Source of the DNA: Paracamarosporium sp. OC-R06-R3
Taxonomy: Eukaryota; Ascomycota; Dothideomycetes; Pleosporales; Didymosphaeriaceae
Length of the DNA: 23,809 nt
Direction: 5' to 3'
NCBI GenBank assembly: GCA_019828545.1
Contig: JACVRA010000241.1
Coordinates: 1-23,809, forward strand
Positions within the stretch are counted from its first letter, which is position 1. Every line of letters begins with the position of its first letter. The notes beneath the pieces are model-generated. The model worked only from the letters and a program-made list of their open reading frames with translations. It searched no databases and had not been told where the DNA came from. This document shows positions 10,379 through 18,223 of the stretch, one piece after another. The translations under genes were made by a program, and so were the position numbers.

Positions 10379-11373
10379 TCAATCACGAATCTCTTCGCTC
10401 AAAAGGCGCGAAAAGACGGAGACATCGCGGCGAGAACGCGAAGACAGCCATCGAGTCCTGGAGATTGTAGTGTCTCTCGCCACCGGAACGTAACAGTTAT
10501 CGGTGACTCAATCACTTTCACCTCGGACTGAGACTAACGGGGAAGGCGCGTCAATGAAAGCTTTTGAGCGCACAACAACTCCTTTTCGAACGTCTTCAAA
10601 GTTTCTCTGTCCTACCCTCCGATCCTGCGACCCTGCGACGTGCGACAAAAGAAGTGACTCCAAGATGCTCAGCCAAGAGGAACGTATTGGTGAGGCGGTC
10701 GAACAGGCCAGTCTGTGAGTCTGACTGCATCTTTAACTGTAGACATACTGGTTTTGACTAGGTTCAATATCCTTGGTTTGAATCCGTTCAAGAGACCTTT
10801 TGGAATCCCGCAAGTGCGCTGCCATATAACCGCATCAAGACAAGCGCGAAGAAATTCCACTTCTAGAAGGCGTGAGGTGGAGCGAGGCATAGGATATTCT
10901 CGATCGCTTCGAACAGCTCGACCCGGCAATCGCCGACGCTCTAGTTCAAGACCTAGTATGACTAGTCACCAACCTGGCCGTAGCCGTTGCGAGAGGATAG
11001 CGATGTGGTATCCTATCTGGAACGTAGGGGAGTGAACTCTTTCTGAGGAAGCGACTACAGTTACGTAGAATTGGTTCGCGTACGAGCTCTTTTGATGCCA
11101 GTAGGGTTGAGAGAGCGGGTGAGCAACGTCATCGCCAACGGTGTCCGTTGGGCGCACCCGAGCAAGCGCTCTGCGACTGGGGACGTCGATGACCGAATTC
11201 CTATCTCGGACGGACCTCCTGACGACGACAGTTCGTCTTTCTCGAAGAAGACGCGCAGAGCCCAGCGCAATCTCACTGAGGATTCCTTCTATCGCGAAGA
11301 GGGCAACTGGAATGCTGACGTCATGCCCTATGAGCCAAGCAAGGCTCAAGACAACAACACTTATTATGATTAG
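10379..11373 (+). pseudogene. Probable broken plus-strand gene, unknown family
   Basis: Several protein-like stretches lie in order on the plus strand but in different frames: ITNLFAQKARKDGDIAAR (from 10379), QQLLFERLQSFSVLPSDPAT (about 10573), KMLSQEERIGEAVEQASL (10662-10714), VQYPWFESVQETFWNPASA (from 10762), DILDRFEQLDPAIADALVQ (from 10893), and a 100-codon frame ending at TAG 11371-11373 with an acidic/Ser-rich middle. A donor-like GTGAGT at 10715 and an acceptor-like GACTAG at 10759-10761 do not join the flanking frames. Other gaps are too short for introns, so indels are more likely. The last frame (open 11071-11373) could be a separate small gene. The family is unknown. The whole reading depends on composition and may partly be chance. 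Confidence 0.33.
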
Positions 11374-11950
11374 ACATTCGCTCAACTTAGTCGTGGGTAT
11401 GGGCTGTCTTGAGCATGGTGTTCTGGATCACGTGGTAGTCGTCAGAAAGAGTAAAGCCGGCCACATTTGCACGTCATTAAACTCAATTTGAACGGCAGGG
11501 AGTTTTCCGCTGGTGGGGAGCAGATTTCCTGGGCCGATTCCCAGGGCAGAGCGGTCCACTTCCGCTTCTTTTCTAGGCATGACGCCTTTAGCAAGGACGT
11601 TGCAGATGGACAAGGATTGAAGGAGCTTCGTCATTTTGTACTCCCGTACCTAACAAGGTGTGATATCGTGTGTACGTCTAGTGTGAGCAAATTACAATCC
11701 TAGGCAAGTTAACCTCAATCTAATCTCGCCCTACTCATCATATTTGGTAGCGAATGGGCGGCCTGTCACATCAGAAGAGTCATGAACTGGAATGGTTTGT
11801 GAATAGCAATGGAGCCATTACTAACTTTCCTAACGATATGTTATGACGCTACTGGCAGAACGCCTTCCAGGTACCCGAGAATGGACGCACGCGTGATTGT
11901 AGGACTGGTATACGGTAGGTATCAATTTCCAATCTTGATCCTCCAATAAG
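11374..11950. other. Stretch with one doubtful plus-strand ORF
   Basis: A plus-strand frame covers about 11467-11703 without an ATG start. It reads like coding up to a GT at 11658 (VADGQGLKELRHFVLPYLTR). It could be an internal exon or part of the broken gene to its left. Nothing else was seen. Confidence 0.3.
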
Positions 11951-12208
11951 CTAAAGTGGCTTAGTGAATAACGGCCATCTCGAATTCGGGCAGGATGGGC
12001 TGTCAACTCCAGGCTCGAGGAAGGTGTTTGACAAAGCACCTGCTTTTTTTCCCTTACCGATCCAGTCTTTGGGTCGATAGATGCTTCCTCGAGGAAGGTG
12101 CTCAACAACGAAGCTCCCCAAAATGTCAGATAGACGTTGAGCCAAGACCCCACTTGGCTCTGAAAGCATCAAGCAGCGCAGCGCCGCACTCGTGGGAGTC
12201 ATGACCAT
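11951..12208 (-). CDS. Hypothetical short ORF, 85 aa
   Basis: The first in-frame ATG is at 12206-12208, with a second two codons later. The frame ends at 11951. The peptide is protein-like, with a run such as LGSFVVEHLPRGSIYRPKDW near its middle and a basic stretch after it. A second minus-strand frame (11830-12153) overlaps it. A GTAAGG inside the ORF hints that the two may be alternative or shifted parts of one gene, but I cannot build a clean splice. No known domain, signal peptide or membrane segment was recognised. Confidence 0.3.
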   Translation of the reverse strand: MVMTPTSAALRCLMLSEPSGVLAQRLSDILGSFVVEHLPRGSIYRPKDWIGKGKKAGALSNTFLEPGVDSPSCPNSRWPLFTKPL

Positions 12209-12413
12209 GAACACGTAACAATGGATTTGCTGGAGCTCTCGCGGCTATCGTATTGCAATGTACTTGCTTTCGTTTTCATGCTACCACAAATGTACTATAG
12301 AAGAGTCCTTGTCCATGCAGCGCTCATTTTTGACTATCCCAGCTTCAGAGGTGCTTTCCGCGCCGATATTACCATCATGCGTGCGTTGCCATCTATTCCG
12401 AGTGACCGAGGTC

Positions 12414-14447
12414 CTAACTCGCGCTCGCGATATCCAGCTGAGCACTGGCATGCTCATCCCGAATCAAGCCCTGAACCCGCCTGCACTCTTCTGCAAGTTG
12501 CGTAAGCGCGCTCTCACGTCCGGCAACTCCAGCGACCTCGCGACGCTGCGCTTCACGGATGTCCTGGCTGAGGGCGATGGGGAAGTCAGCGATGGAGCCT
12601 ACCAAGTGACGTGAGGCTTTGATCTGTAGTCTAAGAATTTCGGCAATGTTCGAGACGACCATACACGTGTGGCCCCGCTTACTATTCGCTTCGACGAAAC
12701 GTCTTGCCTGAGGCAGGTATGCTTGGAGGTTGCTCCGAAGACGAGCGAGCGCGTCCCGCCCTGCTGGGGCACCGGGGATATTGGGCCGGGCTGGGGCGGT
12801 ATACGGAAGCATTATTGCCTCCGGGCTAGCGGGATGCATACATCGAAGGACGTGAGAAAGCAGCCTAGCGAACACAGCAATGTCGAGAAATCCCGTGTCA
12901 TCTCGGAGACTTAGCATGGCCAGCGCACCGTGCAGAAGCAGGCGGAGATTGGGAAAATCATGAGGAACAGGAATGCTATCACACATGCGGACTCGGCCCT
13001 CGTCGAAGTGGGGCAGTTTTGTACAGAATGATTCAGTAGACCGTCGAGCATCGTCGATGGCTTGCTGCTGTTCCTGGCCGAGATGACACATTGTGAAGAA
13101 GTACAGATCATTTGCCCTCGTGACCAGGGCGAAACTCCATCGCTCATAGCCATCGCCATGCGCGAGGGGCAACAGGAAGCGGTTTCGGCCGTGGACGTAT
13201 TCGGCAGGTAGAGCTTCAACAAGCTGACCGGCGCGAACTGGGCTGAAGACGCGCGTATCCGCCGGTGCAAACACGCATTCAAGTAAGAGGCGTATAGCGG
13301 CGAGCGGAAGTGGCGCTGGAGGGTCTGCAGTCAGGGCGTGAACGGCGGCGGTAAGCTCGGCTGGCTGCAAAGATGGCGGCATGTCGGAGGCAGCGGAGCG
13401 CAACGGCGTGTCGTCGATCGGAAGCGGGTTGTTTTGTTCGAGTTGCAATGAGGTGAAATCGGTGACGGTTGCCACATCGGTCAGGTGGAAGGCCCAAGGA
13501 ACAGCTAGAGGAAGGTGCCCAACGGACCCGCTGCTGGCGTCGTTCAACTTTTTGCTAGATCCGTTATCATCGATTATATGGGAGTGGTCCGCGGTATCGT
13601 GCGGGCTTTCGGGATCCGATTGCACATTTGCATCTTCGAATTGCCATACACTGGCGAAGCTGTCGGTGCCAAGAGGACTGGAAAAGGACAATTGTCTACT
13701 GCGGTGGTCGTTGACCCCGAGGAATGGTGTGCCGCTGCGGATACCTGGCAGCGTTTCTGGAGGCTCGCACCGGCCCGTCTCGATGGACAACACAATGGAA
13801 CTCTCCTCGCTTGCCGATGAAGTCTCTCGATGGTCTTGGCCCATACCATCGTCAACACTACCAGTGCTCGACTCTCTGTCCGCGGCTGATGCGTCTTGCT
13901 TTACCCTGTGTCCTCCTCGTGTGGGTTTGACTGGCGCGTTTGTCGGCTCTAGTCCCCTAGCGCGCAAATCCTCTATTGCATTTTTCACATCATGAGGAAA
14001 CCACGACCGGATGTTGCGATCTTTGTATCTGCCACCTGCCGCTGCTTTGCGGCAGCGCTCTTCTTGCCTAGCACACAGTGCACCAAGCACAATGCTCCAG
14101 TCCCAGCCCTCGTACATTGCAGACCTTAGCGACGGAGAGAATCCCGCGAAGTTCCCTTTGAAGATTTGCGCCCCAAACATGCCATACAAATGTGGAGTGG
14201 ATAACTGCCAGCGACCTCTCCGCAAAGTATTCAAGGCAGTTGTAGCGTTTGCCGACGGGCTTCCTTCAACGTTTCGAATATGCGCGCCGATGAGATTGAT
14301 GGTATGAGGGTTCGTATGCGCATCGATTCGGTCGTCGGCGTTCCGAATAGCTCGATCGAAGATGACCTGATACGCGGCGAGCACGGTTTTGGAGTCTTCG
14401 CGGGCAGCGAGAGCATCAAGCTCATCTCTAATGTTGCACCGTGGCAT
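12414..14447 (-). CDS. Long hypothetical protein, 677 aa
   Basis: This is the longest uninterrupted frame in the window. It is open from 14570, but the first ATG is at 14445-14447, so I start there (MPRCNIRDELDAL). The N-terminal part to about residue 180 is mostly helical and polar. Residues about 180-330 are rich in Ser, Asp, Glu and His and probably disordered. The C-terminal half is globular, with a helix-rich tail (IREAQRREVAGVAGRESALT). Around residues 415-510 the order of segments loosely recalls a Ulp1/C48-type protease fold: a hydrophobic strand, Gly/His turn, Trp437, hydrophobic strand, Asp490-Ser, then a Pro-containing turn and a helix. No catalytic DCG motif is present, so that resemblance is weak. 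No signal peptide or membrane helix is seen. The frame is intact, unlike most neighbours. Overlapping ORFs in other frames look like shadows. Confidence 0.7.
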   Translation of the reverse strand: MPRCNIRDELDALAAREDSKTVLAAYQVIFDRAIRNADDRIDAHTNPHTINLIGAHIRNVEGSPSANATTALNTLRRGRWQLSTPHLYGMFGAQIFKGNFAGFSPSLRSAMYEGWDWSIVLGALCARQEERCRKAAAGGRYKDRNIRSWFPHDVKNAIEDLRARGLEPTNAPVKPTRGGHRVKQDASAADRESSTGSVDDGMGQDHRETSSASEESSIVLSIETGRCEPPETLPGIRSGTPFLGVNDHRSRQLSFSSPLGTDSFASVWQFEDANVQSDPESPHDTADHSHIIDDNGSSKKLNDASSGSVGHLPLAVPWAFHLTDVATVTDFTSLQLEQNNPLPIDDTPLRSAASDMPPSLQPAELTAAVHALTADPPAPLPLAAIRLLLECVFAPADTRVFSPVRAGQLVEALPAEYVHGRNRFLLPLAHGDGYERWSFALVTRANDLYFFTMCHLGQEQQQAIDDARRSTESFCTKLPHFDEGRVRMCDSIPVPHDFPNLRLLLHGALAMLSLRDDTGFLDIAVFARLLSHVLRCMHPASPEAIMLPYTAPARPNIPGAPAGRDALARLRSNLQAYLPQARRFVEANSKRGHTCMVVSNIAEILRLQIKASRHLVGSIADFPIALSQDIREAQRREVAGVAGRESALTQLAEECRRVQGLIRDEHASAQLDIASAS

Positions 14448-14998
14448 CGTGCCTGCGTATTGTCCGTCGTTAGGATGCCGTGGAGCTTTGTTTCGTGCTG
14501 AGGCATTATCCGTGGAGATGATCGCCCGGCAGCAGATTGAGGAAAGCGTGTATGTGTATATCTCGGCCACAGGGCGGGTGGTGAGGCAAGAGCGTGCAAG
14601 CTAGGTCTGATTGCTGCTGTATGTACGAAAGATGATTACCTTGAGTTCATCGACAGGCCAGTGCGAATACTACGTACATTTGGCTTTGCATCGTATTCGG
14701 CAGTAATGCGGATGCGCCTTCGAGATACCCAACTTCAGAGAGAAGGCACTAATATCAGATCGTACCAGTGGTTGGATCGATGATGTGCTGCGCCTGCCTC
14801 GCGAACGTCGCCACCATTTTTTGCATCCTGTACCTGTGACACGGAATTCTGCTGGGGCGGCTAAAATGGTTTGCGTGTCCACGACCATCATTCTACTTTT
14901 GCTGTACTCGGCCGTGCTGATTGAGCCATTGAACAGTGCCTTCGACGTCAATATACCCATCCCCTCAGTTAACTCGTGCACGTCATAGGCGGAGAACC

Positions 14999-15172
14999 AT
15001 GCGCCACATATCGATACTCCAGCTCTTGATAGCTGTAGGAGCGGCCACTGGTCTTGAACCACGGCCGCTTCGTGAGGGTTTGCACATCACACCAGGTGGT
15101 AAAGGTTCTAAGCTGCACCTCTATAGAAGGGTGCACCACAACAATAGCGACGGTAATACCACAAGAGAGTAA
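14999..15172 (+). CDS. Possible small secreted peptide, 57 aa
   Basis: An ATG at 14999 begins a peptide whose first about 18 residues resemble a signal peptide (MRHISILQLLIAVGAATG). A short basic, His/Asn-rich tail with two potential N-glycosylation sites (NNS, NTT) follows, ending at TAA 15170-15172. Just upstream, another tiny frame (14866-14988) also starts with a hydrophobic run, and the minus strand is open at 14670-15062, so the assignment is uncertain. It has no cysteine pairs, unlike many fungal effectors. It could be chance. Confidence 0.22.
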   Translation: MRHISILQLLIAVGAATGLEPRPLREGLHITPGGKGSKLHLYRRVHHNNSDGNTTRE

Positions 15173-15453
15173 ACTCTACACGGAGCAATTTTGTTGATAT
15201 TATCGGCCTTTCACAATGTCTACAAGACACTTGGATCGTCTGACATCTATGGAGCGCAATTCGCGCAGTAGCTTGGTGGCAAGTCGAGGGAGGCGCGATC
15301 TGTCCATTGAGGCTTCGATCGCGGCTTCAACTGATTATCGAGGAAGTCGCTGTAGGATAAGATGTACGGGCGGCGAGATCAAACTTTCCAAACTAGATTG
15401 TTGGAATATAGGTCAGCGTAGGTCTCCAACAACTAGTGTGGATTGCTGAAACA

Positions 15454-15822
15454 ATGCTATACCGCAAGTCCTTGTCGTCGGGAAATGACCTCGGCGTGTG
15501 TCTCTTGGCCTGCGTCAAGTCCTACGAACCGCAATGGGATAGACTAATAGGATTGAGCAATGCCGATCAGATGAGGTACGTTCCTACTACCCTACTCACT
15601 CTACCTATGTGTATACGCATCTGAACAAGGGGCCTCCACTTCGGCGAGGTAGTTGAGTCGCTTGACCAAGAAGCGATGAGACTGCAGCACTGCTGTAAGA
15701 CACCGACCGCAGTATATGAACAACAAAGGCCAGCGCGTACCAAATCATTCACAACAAATACGAGTCGACAGCTGATCTATTCCGCTCTCTTGAGGGCACG
15801 GTCCCGCCTGTGCAATCGCTAG
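15454..15822 (+). CDS. Possible two-exon gene, 104 aa
   Basis: An ATG at 15454 opens a frame that reads SYEPQWDRLIGLSNADQMR up to a donor GTACGT at 15576. An intron of 54 nt (15576-15629), with a branch-like CTGAAC and an AAG acceptor, joins it in frame to HFGEVVESLDQEAMRLQHCC and on to TAG at 15820-15822. The two exons sum to 315 nt, divisible by three. The same frame stays open after the TAG for another 81 codons to 16065 (YDLAYEAQLLYALVQLLALP), so the TAG may be a nonsense mutation in a longer gene. The protein has no signal peptide and no family I recognise. An upstream exon may exist, because the frame is also open before the ATG. Confidence 0.33.
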
Positions 15823-16065
15823 CATTTCTGTACACCGGACGTCCCTTGCCCTTTGAGTCAAGCTCTGGGAATCTTCACTGTTGTGACGGTCTGGCCTGCC
15901 AGTAGGTCATATGACCTCGCGTACGAGGCGCAACTGCTGTACGCTCTGGTGCAGCTGCTTGCTTTACCAGCGCAGCTGCCTTGGATGGATAGTTGCTCCG
16001 CGCCGACAGCTGCGCACAAAAGCGCGCAAGCCCTGTGTACCTACAGCCTCCTCATCTTAGTGTAG
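15823..16065 (+). pseudogene. Open continuation beyond the TAG
   Basis: This stretch is in the same frame as the preceding exon and open for 81 codons to the stop at 16063-16065. It is rich in Leu, Ala and Ser with a hydrophobic helix-like centre. It may be the lost C-terminal half of the gene to its left, or simply chance openness. No start codon of its own is convincing. Confidence 0.25.
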
Positions 16066-16125
16066 CTGAAATAGAGCCGACTTACCTGATTTACCTTCTT
16101 GATGTAGGAGCCTAGGCTGGCAAAT

Positions 16126-16151
16126 GGGTAGGGGTTGGGTCGGGGTCGGGG
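16126..16151 (+). other. G-quadruplex-type motif in copy 1
   Basis: Five runs of 3-4 G separated by 1-2 bases lie just inside the left terminal repeat. The equivalent on the minus strand of copy 2 is at about 18185-18210. The pattern meets the usual G3+N1-7 rule. Folding is not demonstrated. Confidence 0.7.
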
Positions 16152-16376
16152 TCTTACATAAGGCTACCTAACCTCTACCCAACTCCTACCCAGATTTTTA
16201 GTACTTTCTTTGGGTAGGGGTTAGGTAGAGGTCGCATAGACCTAGTGTTAGGGTAGGGTTATAGCTAATAAGGTTAAGGTGGGTCTCATTTAGCAAGAAT
16301 GTGCATTCCAAACAAAATTACTGTAATAAAAGTATGTGATTAAACAACAAATTGTAAACAACTTAGTGGGTACACC

Positions 16377-16506
16377 TACCTTACCCCTACCCAACGCTTT
16401 GACTACCCCTACCTTATCCCTACCCAACGCTTTGACTACCCCTATCCTACCTTCACCCAAGCTTTGACCAACCTAACCTTAACCCTACCCACGCTTGGAC
16501 CACCCC
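16377..16506 (+). repeat. Four degenerate 33-bp tandem repeats
   Basis: Units start at 16377, 16410, 16443 and 16474. The first two are almost identical (each carries CTACCCAACGCTTTGACTAC), while the third and fourth are degenerate and the third is 31 bp. The same block is present in reverse orientation in copy 2 at about 17830-17960. It is part of the mobile element, possibly an array of transposase subterminal binding sites. Confidence 0.8.
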
Positions 16507-16631
16507 GAACCCAACCCCTACCCTACTAGTGGGTATACCCTACCCATTTGCCAGCCTACTTGTGTATAAAACATACAGCTACAAGTAACGCATAATATCT
16601 TAGGACCCTAATGTCTAAAGACCATCATATG

Positions 16632-17150
16632 TGTTACAAGCACGACAGGCACGCAGCCACCAGACAATAAGTATGAGGCGTGGGAGCCCGGAGGGCTCAA
16701 CGCCGACCCAGGCGACAAAGGAATCCTGCGGGGCAGGATGAGTCACCAAGAACCACGTGACTGTGATCCGCCAAGACCAGGGCTACGCGACGGAGCATGT
16801 GGATGCTCCCTTCGCTAAGGGCAGCCAAGAGGGATCATGGACAGATCAGGATAAGGACGAAGACTGGAACGACTGGTATATAATCTAGGAGGATCTCTGT
16901 ACTATTTCCATTCTTCGTAGTCAACTTCTCAAGTATCAACTCCTCAGCTATCTGAATTGCAAGCACTTCTTCTACATAAGAACAATCAGTCTTCTCTTGA
17001 TACGTTACCGAGTACCTCGTACTTGGTTGAGCTTCACAAACCCTCGTTGCCTTCAATCCATTTCCATCACTGAAGCCCACGGCCCCGCTACGAGTAAATC
17101 CTACTGCCTTAGTACGGATCAGACTAGGTACGTAGTACGCCCCGTTGACA
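16632..17150 (+). mobile_element. 519-bp solo LTR flanked by ATATG
   Basis: The segment begins TGTTACAAGC and ends CCCGTTGACA, so it has TG..CA ends. It is flanked by the 5-bp direct repeat ATATG at 16627-16631 and 17151-17155. Internally it has a TATATAA box at 16877-16883. No internal retrotransposon region (gag/pol, primer-binding site) adjoins it, so this is most likely a solo LTR left by recombination of a Ty3- or Ty1-type element. The minus-strand ORF inside it (16835-17080) is not a gene. Orientation is taken from the TATA box. Confidence 0.75.
16877..16883 (+). promoter_or_regulatory. TATA box inside the solo LTR
   Basis: TATATAA lies about 245 bp into the LTR, a normal place for the U3 promoter element, and supports plus orientation for the LTR. 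Activity is unknown. Confidence 0.5.
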
Positions 17151-17267
17151 ATATGCTGGTTTGCAGGCTTCTGGGAGTCGAATTCTCTGTCGCAGGTCTC
17201 GCATTCATAGATATCGCCGTTATGAGTAAAATTGCCCTGCCATTAAGTTGGATATATAGACTAGGTA

Positions 17268-17714
17268 GGCTGGCAAATGGGTCGGGGTGTATCGGCGCAG
17301 GTCACTCAGAGCTCCGTAATCGGTGTGACTCGGTTCAGAGGCATATGGGAGTGCGTGCAGAGGAATAACCTTGGATGAATTGAGTGCCTATAGGCCTGGT
17401 ACGAAAGGATACAGAAAAACTATCGAGCTATCTACGAATCCAAGCCTACTATATACGCCTGTACGAGCCGCGTCGCGTCTTATCTGAAACACAGCGGGTT
17501 TCAGCCGCCGCGGATCAACTATAGTCCGATAGTAGGCCAGGGTCGTTACACGGGGTTGGGTTGAGGTTGGGGTCTTACGTAAGGCTACCCAACCCCTACC
17601 CAACCCTAACCTAGATTTTTAGTACTTTTTTTGGGTAGGGGTTAGATAGGGGTCGCATAGACCTAGTGTAGGGGTAGGAGTCTTATTAATAGGTTAGGGT
17701 GGGTCTTATTTAGC
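17268..17714 (+). mobile_element. Truncated copy 3 of the TA-flanked element, split by an LTR
   Basis: After TA (17266-17267) the left terminal repeat GGCTGGCAAATGGG is present. The element is interrupted at 17288 by a 263-bp solo LTR and resumes at 17551. It matches copy 1 through the hairpin segment until about 17714 and then diverges. The right half, with the tandem repeats and right terminal repeat, is missing. It has the same orientation as copy 1. Removing the LTR and one CGGGG restores alignment with copy 1. Confidence 0.85.
17288..17550 (-). mobile_element. 263-bp solo LTR nested in copy 3, flanked by CGGGG
   Basis: On the minus strand it reads TGTAACGACCC ... CGATACA, with TG..CA ends and near-perfect 7-bp terminal inversion (TGTAACG/CGATACA). 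The 5-bp duplication CGGGG lies at 17283-17287 and 17551-17555. A TGTAACG start is common in fungal Ty3/gypsy LTRs. There is no internal domain, hence a solo LTR. It is unrelated by eye to the 519-bp LTR nearby. Because it lies inside copy 3, it inserted later than that element. Confidence 0.85.
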
Positions 17715-17779
17715 TAAAATTTATTATAAAATTATCACAGCTGTGAATCAGCCTGTGATGACGGGCTCGGGCTCCTATA

Positions 17780-18221
17780 GGCTGGCAAATGGGTAGGGTA
17801 TACCCAAAGGTTAGATAGGGGTTGGGTTCGGGGTGGTCCAAGCGTGGGTAGGGTTAAGGTTAGGTTGGTCAAAGCTTGGGTGAAGGTAGGATAGGGGTAG
17901 TTAAAGCGTTGGGTAGGGCTAGAGTAGGAGTAGTCAAAGCGTTGGGTAGGGGTAAGGTAGGTGTACCCACTGAGTTGTTTACAATTTGTTGTTTAATCAC
18001 ATACTTTTATCACAGTAATTTTATCTGGAATGTACATTCTTGCTAAGTAAGACCCACCTTAACCTTATTAGTAATAACCCTACCCTAACACTAGGTCTAT
18101 ACGACTCCTACCCAACCCCTACCCAAAAAAAGTACTAAAAATCTGGGTAGGGGTTAGATAGAGGTTAGGTAGCCTTATGTAAAACCCCGACCCCGACCCA
18201 ACCCCTACCCATTTGCCAGCC
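17780..18221 (-). mobile_element. 442-bp TA-flanked inverted-repeat element, copy 2
   Basis: This is a full copy with the same terminal inverted repeats, flanked by TA at 17778-17779 and 18222-18223. It is inverted relative to copy 1 and is also exactly 442 bp. Aligned by eye with the reverse complement of copy 1, it is highly similar. Many of the differences are CA/TA or TG/TA changes, as RIP would produce. It has no coding capacity. Confidence 0.9.
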
Positions 18222-18223
18222 TA

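Larger units (their letters stand above)
16115..16556 (+). mobile_element. 442-bp TA-flanked inverted-repeat element, copy 1
   Basis: The element begins GGCTGGCAAATGGGTAGGG and ends with its exact reverse complement, giving 19-bp terminal inverted repeats. It is flanked by TA on both sides (16113-16114 and 16557-16558), the target duplication typical of Tc1/mariner/pogo-type DNA transposons. It contains no coding frame, so it is non-autonomous (MITE-like). Inside are G-rich runs at the left, an imperfect hairpin (about 16162-16192 against 16212-16232), an AT-rich core and four degenerate 33-bp repeats at the right. A second full copy of identical length lies at 17780-18221 in the opposite orientation. 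Confidence 0.9.

Noticed and set aside
12221..12614. Plus-strand ORFs over the 3' end of the 677-aa gene
   Set aside because: They mostly overlap the long minus ORF or lie in its flank and show no independent coding evidence.
14670..15062. 130-codon minus-strand ORF
   Set aside because: It conflicts with the plus-strand signal-peptide-like frames, and its Lys/Arg/Cys-rich C-terminal part is not convincing; no choice can be made, so no gene was called.
16377..16506. CRISPR array
   Set aside because: The 33-bp units are contiguous and degenerate with no unique spacers, the genome is fungal, and the block belongs to a transposable element.
16380..16550. Interstitial telomere array (CCCTACCC and CCTAACC motifs)
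   Set aside because: The repeats have a 33-bp period and lie inside a mobile element with terminal inverted repeats; they are not TTAGGG tandem units.
16632..17550. One retrotransposon with LTRs at 16632-17150 and 17288-17550
   Set aside because: The two segments differ in length, sequence, orientation and target duplication, and no internal coding region lies between them.
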